Shown here in pieces: positions 18,063 through 24,500 of a DNA stretch of 27,594 bases (its first letter is position 1; every line of letters starts with the position of its first letter). This DNA comes from a virus. Position numbers and translations under genes: made by a program. Under the pieces are notes generated by a model that was not told the DNA's origin, searched no databases, and saw nothing but the letters and a program-made list of their open reading frames with translations. The stretch covers positions 1-27,594 of IMG/VR virus record IMGVR_UViG_3300006735_000178; one strand, 5' to 3'.

Positions 18063-18466
18063 TATTCTTCATCTCCTTCTTGAGTTTCTTCTTCTTGAGA
18101 TTCTGCTACAAGTTCTTCTGTTTCTGCTACCCCATCAGGGCTCATTACAGTAGCAACTAACTCAAGTAATTGAGTCTTAGTAGCGTAACCTCTTGGTTTA
18201 ATATTATATGCTGCTAGCCATTTGCTAATGTCTTTGCGACTCCAGCCTTCGTCAGGTATACCGTCTCCGCCTTTGTCAACACTTCGCTCTTCAGCGCTTT
18301 CAGGAGTCCAACCTTCAATTCTGAAATCTTCCTCACCTAGTCTAACGCCATAGTGGTCAAGCCATGCTGAAGTTACTTCAACTGGTCTGTTTTGCTCCCA
18401 GTCCTTCATTCTACTATCAGTTGCTCTCCTTACATGAGAGCGCCCGATGTATGTTACTATAGGCAC
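18062..18466 (-). CDS. HeH/SAP-type domain protein with acidic tail
   Basis: 134 residues from GTG at 18466, which has GAGGTG 6 bases upstream; the earlier in-frame GTG at 18475 is part of that site. The N-terminal 60 residues (PIVTYIGRSHVRRA, then AWLDHYGVRL) form a small unknown domain. Residues 75-108 (WSRKDISKWLAAYNIKPRG, then ATKTQLLELVA) match the helix-extended loop-helix pattern of HeH/SAP domains, known for DNA binding and also found in phage structural proteins. The last 25 residues are almost all Glu/Asp/Gln. It lies between two candidate decoration genes and overlaps the next start by one base. It could be a head completion or internal DNA-contacting protein; the exact role is unknown. 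Confidence 0.7.
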   Translation of the reverse strand: MPIVTYIGRSHVRRATDSRMKDWEQNRPVEVTSAWLDHYGVRLGEEDFRIEGWTPESAEERSVDKGGDGIPDEGWSRKDISKWLAAYNIKPRGYATKTQLLELVATVMSPDGVAETEELVAESQEEETQEGDEE

Positions 18467-18476
18467 GTTAAGCACC

Positions 18477-18872
18477 TCAAGAGTAAAACACTAGAACTTG
18501 ACCGCTGGTAACTGCACCTGTTGCTTCCAAAGTAATGACTTTACCACTGAATGAAAGTCCAGCGGTTTGACCATTGTTTGCTGTAAAGGTAGTCATGAAT
18601 GCTCCAGTGATTGCACTAATTCCTCCGCTTAGAGTTACTGTGTTGCTGTCTGCGATTGTTCCTAGAGTTAGGATAGCCATCTTTGGGGCTGGGTCATATC
18701 CATTCGCTGCATCTGTTTGTAGTGCATTGAATGCGTCTATGTTACCGGGGTAAGTTCCACCACGAGCCAAGTATTCAGTTGTGTCCTGTGACCCTGCTCT
18801 TAGTTCCCATGCTCCAGTTACTGCTGCTGTTAAAGAGCCGCCTGCTGCTGTTGCTATTAATTCTGTTGCCAT
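18477..18872 (-). CDS. Small beta-rich virion protein, candidate capsid decoration protein
   Basis: 131 residues starting at ATG 18872. A second in-frame ATG at 18881 lies inside the ribosome-binding site and is therefore rejected. The protein is rich in Ala, Thr, Gly and Ser and mostly beta-like, with a C-terminal half of alternating hydrophobic residues (KMAILTLGTIADSNTVTLSG, then GKVITLEATGAVTSGQVLVF). It has no Cys and no recognisable motif. It lies directly after the major capsid gene and shares a 14-base identical leader with it, which suggests production at similar levels. Position, size and leader make a cement or decoration protein the best guess. A minor head protein is the alternative. 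Confidence 0.7.
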   Translation of the reverse strand: MATELIATAAGGSLTAAVTGAWELRAGSQDTTEYLARGGTYPGNIDAFNALQTDAANGYDPAPKMAILTLGTIADSNTVTLSGGISAITGAFMTTFTANNGQTAGLSFSGKVITLEATGAVTSGQVLVFYS

Positions 18873-18877
18873 ATTAT

Positions 18878-18891
18878 TCATCTCCTATTTT
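18878..18891 (-). promoter_or_regulatory. Ribosome-binding leader identical to that of the capsid gene
   Basis: AAAATAGGAGATGA, identical over 14 bases to 20091-20104. It is 5 bases from the chosen ATG at 18872 and decides that start over the ATG at 18881, which overlaps the site itself. Confidence 0.6.
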
Positions 18892-18908
18892 ATTATCTCC
18901 AAAAGACC

Positions 18909-20084
18909 TCACTTTAGGTCACGAATACTCCCTTGTGCTCGGAAGAAGGTAGTCCATACCTCTCCCATTGTTCGGTAAAGTCCTTCTTGACCTAGTCTGT
19001 TGATTGCGAATGGGTCACCAGTTTCGATTCCTGACTCAAAGTATTGAGTTGGTATTGCTGTAGAGAAGTATAGGTAGTCAGTGTCTAGGAAGTACATCCT
19101 ACTTAGACCGTCCTTTTCTACGTCTTTGGAAGGAATGATTGGAACACCGTTGTAGGTTGCTACGATGAAACCTGCTTCGATACCCGGTACACCCTTAACA
19201 CCGTTGTAGGTAGGTGTAACTCTCTTCTCTTCCATGAATCTTTGCTGAGCCTGTAGCAATTGCTGAAGTCTCATTAGAGTGTCATATCCAGTTAGGATAA
19301 CCTTAGGGTTACCACCAAGTTCCCACATTCGCTGGAACACATCATCTAGTTGGTCTAGTGACATAGTACGACGGTTGCCGGATGCTCTGTCACTACCACA
19401 GTTTACAACAGCGTTAGCCCAAGAGTTTGCACTTCGGTCAATGCTGTAGATGTCAAGGTCAGTAGCGCCACAGTGGTCTGTTCCTGCTGAAGCACCAGTT
19501 TCCATAGATGTTAGTCCACCGGATGCACCACCGTCGTTTGCGGTGATTCTGTCTAGTGATTCAAAGTTGTTACCTGCAACAGTCTCAGAGTCTGTTAGAA
19601 GCATCTTGTTAACCATTTCAGCGTGGTGCTTACCCATTTCTTCTTTGAGAACTGAGCGCATGTCGCCTAGTCCATCGTCCTTGTCAGCAAGGAAGACAGC
19701 AACTTCGCTTACATCGAATGAGTGAGCGATGGTCTTTGGCTTTGCTGCAACGTGCTGGAATACAGGCTTAACAGTTTCAGGCAATGTGCCGTTTTCTGCA
19801 ATTCCACCGTGTACTACACCGCTGTTAGGTTTCTCAGTGATAACTCTCCATCCGCTGCGGTCCCATGGGCGCTTTGGAAGGATTGAGAATGCGTTAAATT
19901 CTTGGTTCAACTGTGACCATACTTTGCGACCATAGATTGCTTGGTATGTTCCCGCTGTGGTAGACAGCATAGGGCTGTCTGCTTTGAGTAATTCGCTACC
20001 GGAGTAGGAGTAACCCATTGAGTTACCTGCTCCGTAGTAATACCTTTCCATGTCAGTGACTGTTCTTACGTAATTTCGTGCCAT
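18909..20084 (-). CDS. Major capsid protein, HK97 fold
   Basis: Shell subunit, 391 residues, the usual size for HK97-type capsid proteins. The call rests on position directly after the protease-scaffold gene and on sequence style. The N-terminal arm is Tyr/Gly-rich. A region near 60-130 (LPKRPW..., then GTLPETVKPVFQHVAAKPKT) reads like the extended loop and start of the P domain. A helix follows with MRSVLKEEMGKHHAEMVNKMLL, then SLDQLDDVF and a strand-rich C-terminal part with KVILTGYDTLMRL and GVPIIPSKDV. ATG at 20084 has GGAGATGA 6 bases upstream. There is no obvious separate N-terminal delta domain, which fits the scaffold being supplied by the upstream gene. I do not recognise the exact virus family. 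Confidence 0.85.
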   Translation of the reverse strand: MARNYVRTVTDMERYYYGAGNSMGYSYSGSELLKADSPMLSTTAGTYQAIYGRKVWSQLNQEFNAFSILPKRPWDRSGWRVITEKPNSGVVHGGIAENGTLPETVKPVFQHVAAKPKTIAHSFDVSEVAVFLADKDDGLGDMRSVLKEEMGKHHAEMVNKMLLTDSETVAGNNFESLDRITANDGGASGGLTSMETGASAGTDHCGATDLDIYSIDRSANSWANAVVNCGSDRASGNRRTMSLDQLDDVFQRMWELGGNPKVILTGYDTLMRLQQLLQAQQRFMEEKRVTPTYNGVKGVPGIEAGFIVATYNGVPIIPSKDVEKDGLSRMYFLDTDYLYFSTAIPTQYFESGIETGDPFAINRLGQEGLYRTMGEVWTTFFRAQGSIRDLK

Positions 20085-20104
20085 ATTTCTTCATCTCCTA
20101 TTTT
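20082..20104 (-). promoter_or_regulatory. Strong translation leader of the capsid gene
   Basis: AAAATAGGAGATGA ends 6 bases before the ATG. The same 14 bases precede the 131-residue gene at 18878-18891, and GGAGATGAAGAA also precedes the 106-residue gene. A shared leader suggests matched high expression of these virion proteins. Confidence 0.6.
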
Positions 20105-20121
20105 GCTTCATTGTTTGAGTT

Positions 20122-20970
20122 TCACTCGTCTCGGAATAATCCTCCAGCGAGTTGGTGAACTTCATCCCATGACATATTACCGAGGTCAGCCGTGGATGGG
20201 ACCTCTATAGCAGGGGATGCGGATTTTGCGATTGTTGTGGACTCTGCTGAGCCAATGTTGTCAATTCTATCGTTAAGTGAATCTAAAGCCTTCATTACTT
20301 CATCAAGAGGCCCACGAGCATCAAATGCTTGTGCTTGTGCTTTTGAAATTTCTTCAGTTCTCTCATGAGCGTAGCGTGACTCAAAGTTGACTTCCATACC
20401 TTTGCGAAGTTCTTCTTCTTGCTTTGCTGCCTTGAAGACTTCGTATGCGTATTCTAGTGATGCTGGGTCTACAGATGTTACAAAGTCACTTTTGTTGACT
20501 TCTCCACCACCGCTGCCTAGTCCAGCACGCTGGATAGCGTTAGTAGATGGTGAACCACCTTCTTGTGCACGGCCCTTTACTTGACCTGCAAAGTAATCTG
20601 CACCGTCTCCAATAGATTCAGGTGTGGAACCAAGGTTTGCCTTAGAGATACCATCAAAGTGCTGTCTTGCACCATCTGTGTCTACACCAGCGGATTTCAA
20701 AGTGTTCTCCATCCAGTCTAGGTACTCAGCAGATATAACGTCAGAGTATTCAGATTTTTTCTTCTCATCTTTCTCATCTTTCTCATCATCGTCAGCCTTG
20801 TATGCTTTCTCAGGCATCTCTTCGTCTTTCTTTTCTTCTTTCTTGTCGCCTTTCTTGTTTTTCATGTGTTCTTTGAGTCCGGGTGGCATTTCACCTTTCT
20901 CCATAGAGTCCAATCTTCCTTCTAGGCGCTCAAGAACGCTGTTCATTTGCTCCATAACATCGTCGCTCAT
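20122..20970 (-). CDS. Probable separate scaffold protein from an internal start (282 aa)
   Basis: In-frame ATG at codon 177 of the protease gene, preceded by GGAGATGA at 20976-20983 with a 5-base spacer. This is the same eight-base site, at nearly the same distance, that precedes the major capsid gene. Initiation here would give a 282-residue product lacking the protease domain: a coiled coil, a charged linker and a helical C-terminal part. Lambda C/Nu3 is the well-known precedent for a nested scaffold gene. The site is visible in the sequence; its use is inferred. Confidence 0.55.
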   Translation of the reverse strand: MSDDVMEQMNSVLERLEGRLDSMEKGEMPPGLKEHMKNKKGDKKEEKKDEEMPEKAYKADDDEKDEKDEKKKSEYSDVISAEYLDWMENTLKSAGVDTDGARQHFDGISKANLGSTPESIGDGADYFAGQVKGRAQEGGSPSTNAIQRAGLGSGGGEVNKSDFVTSVDPASLEYAYEVFKAAKQEEELRKGMEVNFESRYAHERTEEISKAQAQAFDARGPLDEVMKALDSLNDRIDNIGSAESTTIAKSASPAIEVPSTADLGNMSWDEVHQLAGGLFRDE

Positions 20971-21498
20971 TTTAGTCATCTCCATTTTTTTGTCTTCTTT
21001 TAGGATTTTAAATGTTGCTTCAGGGTTTATTCCTTTTTCGCAGATAGTGATTTCGTGAAGTTCTAGTTTACTGATTTCTTGATAATTGCCGTGACTATTA
21101 TCATGTTTCCGAACTCGCTTGAATGCTTGTCCTCCGATGCTGAATCCCGCTAAATTCCCCTTTCTGACCTCTGCTGCCACTTCTCGTGCCTTTTCGATGT
21201 CATTCCTAAGTTGAACTACGACGAACATTCCTGCATCGTCAACTTCGCTTTTCCATAACCTCCCTTCACTATCTGTGTATTGTGGAATGACTTCTCCTAC
21301 CTGAATGTTAGAGTGCGCTAGTTGCACATTTCTATACTTCGGGTCTGCCATATATTTCTTGAAAGCATCTTTCAAGGCTGGCCGAGTAATCAAATCCCCC
21401 TGCTTGTCAACCAGTTCAACACTAGCATATCCTGCGACCACAAGGTCGTTGCTCCCTTTGAGCAGGGAAATGCTGTCTTGTCGAGTTCTGAGCAACAC
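20122..21498 (-). CDS. Prohead maturation protease fused to scaffold region
   Basis: Serine protease that cleaves scaffold and shell proteins inside the assembling prohead (HK97 gp4-like, S78 type). The start is GTG at 21498, 5-7 bases after an AAGGAGGGG site. Residues 1-165 form the protease: VDKQGDLI near 30-37, His62 in the QLAHSN segment, Ser120 in LAGFSIGG, and LHEITICEKGINPEA near 147-161, which holds a candidate third residue (Glu149). These match the order of the family's catalytic segments. Residues 177-250 are a coiled coil followed by a Lys/Glu/Asp-rich low-complexity stretch, and 255-458 are mostly helical, as expected for a scaffold or delta domain. The major capsid gene follows after 37 bases. 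The same frame contains a strong internal start at residue 177 (separate entry). Which residue completes the catalytic triad is an inference. Confidence 0.85.
   Translation of the reverse strand: MLLRTRQDSISLLKGSNDLVVAGYASVELVDKQGDLITRPALKDAFKKYMADPKYRNVQLAHSNIQVGEVIPQYTDSEGRLWKSEVDDAGMFVVVQLRNDIEKAREVAAEVRKGNLAGFSIGGQAFKRVRKHDNSHGNYQEISKLELHEITICEKGINPEATFKILKEDKKMEMTKMSDDVMEQMNSVLERLEGRLDSMEKGEMPPGLKEHMKNKKGDKKEEKKDEEMPEKAYKADDDEKDEKDEKKKSEYSDVISAEYLDWMENTLKSAGVDTDGARQHFDGISKANLGSTPESIGDGADYFAGQVKGRAQEGGSPSTNAIQRAGLGSGGGEVNKSDFVTSVDPASLEYAYEVFKAAKQEEELRKGMEVNFESRYAHERTEEISKAQAQAFDARGPLDEVMKALDSLNDRIDNIGSAESTTIAKSASPAIEVPSTADLGNMSWDEVHQLAGGLFRDE
20976..20983 (-). promoter_or_regulatory. Internal ribosome-binding site for the scaffold
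   Basis: GGAGATGA on the minus strand, 5 bases before the ATG at 20970, in the middle of the protease-scaffold coding region. The match to the site of the capsid gene is exact. It also encodes part of MEMTK, so some chance contribution from codon needs is possible. Confidence 0.55.
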
Positions 21499-21542
21499 AC
21501 TAACCCCTCCTTGTCTGCTCTTGGTATATTAATAAAGCGGCA

Positions 21543-24500
21543 TTACTCATTTTCCGATTCTGCTTCATAAACGTCAGACTCCTCTTTATTTTTGCGTTTT
21601 AATCGCTTGTTACGAACGGCTGGGTATTCTTCCTCCGGGTCTTCCGTTGGACGCTCCAACATATCCCAATCAGGTAATGATTGTTCACTGTTCAATGATG
21701 TTGGTCCTCTAGGAGACTCAGTGCCGTCCCCAACATCTATACCAAATCCTTGAGCACTAGTTCTACCTGACATCTTTTCCTTTGCTAGTTTATCTACTAA
21801 GTCAGCAATACGAGCCAGTGTCTTTACCATTTGATTTGGTTTTAGAATGTTCATTTCATCATCTTCATCTATGATACCAGCAGATTCTTTTTCAGATTCT
21901 TTACGATGCTCAGGGTCTGCCATGCTTCTAGCATTATTTTCTACATCAGGTTTTACACCCTTAATCATCAAAGATGCTGCTTGATTCCATAGAGGGCGTA
22001 GGCTTTCAGCCAATAGTATAGGATATTCATTCTTCTGTAATTCAGCCAATGTAGAATAAGGGGAATGAGCCCACATACCATGAGAGTTTCGCTCCATCTT
22101 GTAAACTACATCGTCTACTTCAGGGAATGATAGAGTAAGTTTATTGTGACTGACATCTAGTGAAAACTGGATTGGTAGCACTGGATGTGATTTTGTGAGT
22201 AACGAAAGCGTTTCAAGTGAGGCTGGTGCATCTTCTGCTTCTGATACTATCCTAGAGGTAGCAACATCGTAGAGTGTTTTACCATTCTTATTCCTAGATT
22301 TCACACCTGATACTTTAACGTTAACGAAGTCTCCTTCTTCAAACGGTTTAGGACTCTTTACAGTACCTACGTCAAGATAAGATTGTCCTTCGTATTCTAC
22401 TCCTCTATTCCCAAAGCCTTCTGCATCTAAAGGCCCAGCCCCTAAACGATATGTGAACGGACCTTTACCTCTAACATCAAGGATGATGAGAGTCACTTGT
22501 TTATCAGGTCTTAGTAAGAACCACTTAGGATGTCTTCTTTCACCACGCATGTATGTAGATGTAGCGTCACGAAGAAGCATTCTCTCTCCTGACTCTTTCA
22601 AACTCTCAACAACTCCATTCAAGCCCTCAGTGTCTGTTAGGCGTAAATTATGAGGGCCCGGCACCATGATATGCTCATGACTGTCGAATTGTCCTCTCAA
22701 TACTTTCAGTCTCTCTCTAACAATCATGTCGGCGATATTAGAGTCATCATACTCAATTATGTCTACGATGTGAATTTCATCATCACTCTTAACCGCATCT
22801 AACATCCAGTTTTTATCATTCAAAGCCCTGAATTGTTTTCTATCTTCAGGTGATAAAGCAACATCACCGTTCTTATCATATGCTGTGATTCTACTACCCT
22901 TTTTACGAACTATGAATCTCTCAGAGGCAGGGAGAATAGAAACTACCCATTCTCCACTAAAGCCCCGTAGTGCTTCAAAGTCTTTGATTGAAAAAATGCG
23001 GTGCATTGGGAGAATTGGTAAGGGCTTACCATCTTCACTTTTTAGTAAAACATCGGGGTCCATCAAAGCCATTAATGACTTACCTATATCCTCAGGGTCG
23101 TCACTTTCAGCCTTACCCCCCAATAAGATATTTGGTTGTTGAGACAAAGGCCCTCTTTGGAACTCACCGGGTAAAGCCATAACTTGTTGAACTAGTTCTT
23201 CACCATGTATATCATTTAATGACTCTTCACTAATTGAATGTAAAACTTGCTGACTTGCTCCATTAGTTCCAGCAACAAACTCATTACCATTCCATTCTAT
23301 ACCAATTGTAGGGGACATAGGATAGCCCATTTCCATACGTCCTGATGTGAAGTAATCTCCAACTGCTGCCCCTTTCAAAGAAGTAGCAGGGTGTATTTCT
23401 CTACCACCCGCTCTGTTTAGTTTAGTAACATCATTCATGCTATCATCTATCGTAGCGTTAGCAATTAACTCTCTATCAACTAGATTAGGGTCTACTGCAA
23501 TTACATTGTGAATTAGACTCTTGACTTTACTCTTATTGTGACTTTTATCCGCTACATCACCCGTATCGTAATATGTTAAGCCATATTTTTCTGCCTCATT
23601 AGCATAAGGACCACTCATAAGTCTAGGAATAACACCTAATTTACCGAGATAATTGGTTTTGAACCATTCATTCAAACCTTTAGTTTCTTTACCACTTTCA
23701 GATGTTCTACCAGTAGATGCTTTCTCTCTAGCCATCTGTTTGTAACGCTGAACCACTGGTTCGTTATCATAAGCCTCTTCAAAAGTAGTCATGTGATTAC
23801 TGTGGAGTTCGTGCTCTAATGAAATATCTTGACCTCTAGGGTGAAAACCCATACCAGTGCTAAGTAATGACCCATGCGTTAGAGCACGTAGACCTCCCTC
23901 TTCAGGTGCACTGTCTATGATTTTCTGAGCGAGTTCTTTGTGTTGCTCATATAATTCATCATCTTCATCGTGGTTAAAACCAAGAGCAGTCATAACTTCT
24001 TGAACGCTCATGTCTCTAGTAATATCAACACCATTTTGTATAGCGCTTATCATCATATTACGATGAGGAACTATTGTATCTCCTACTATTTGGGATGCAG
24101 TAGCACTAGCAGAAGGCATTTTTTCTGTGTCTATCCCCGGTCCATGTGTTGTAAGACCATGAACATCATGTGGGACTAACATCAACATTCTATTTGCATC
24201 ATAGAAAAGACGTGATGTGTTAGAAAGGAATTTTAGTTTGTTGGTAGGGTCAAACGCCTCAGGGTCTGCTTTCTCCATAATCGGCTTTAGAGTCATAGCC
24301 ATTTGAGTAATTGCTGCTAAATCGCCTTCTCCCTTAATGTCGAACTGGTCATGACCTAGAGTAAATCCGCTACCTGAAGCCATAGTAGTCCCACCGACCT
24401 CCTCAAGATTATGTAAGTTAGACCTAGCCGCCATTAGTTCTTCCATTAAACCTTCAGGCATTTCATCTTCTGCTCCAGCATACATACTTACTTGGTCTTC

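Noticed and set aside
18892-18908. Possible transcription terminator between the capsid gene and the 131-residue gene
   Set aside because: No stem-loop followed by a T-run is visible in this or any other intergenic gap of the window.
20750-20860. Short repeats of TCTTTCTCATC and similar, as a possible regulatory array
   Set aside because: They are the reverse complement of Lys/Glu/Asp codons in the low-complexity linker of the scaffold region, so coding explains them.
21525-21536. TATA-like AT-rich element (TTTATTAATATA on the minus strand) in the gap before the protease gene
   Set aside because: An archaeal TATA box here would place the transcript start inside the ribosome-binding site, and I see no -35 element for a bacterial promoter. 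An AT-rich chance stretch is enough to explain it.
22200-23060. Active DNA ligase in the giant protein
   Set aside because: The catalytic Lys and the other residues of motif I are replaced, and motif III lacks its Gly-Glu pair, so I call only a ligase-like fold.
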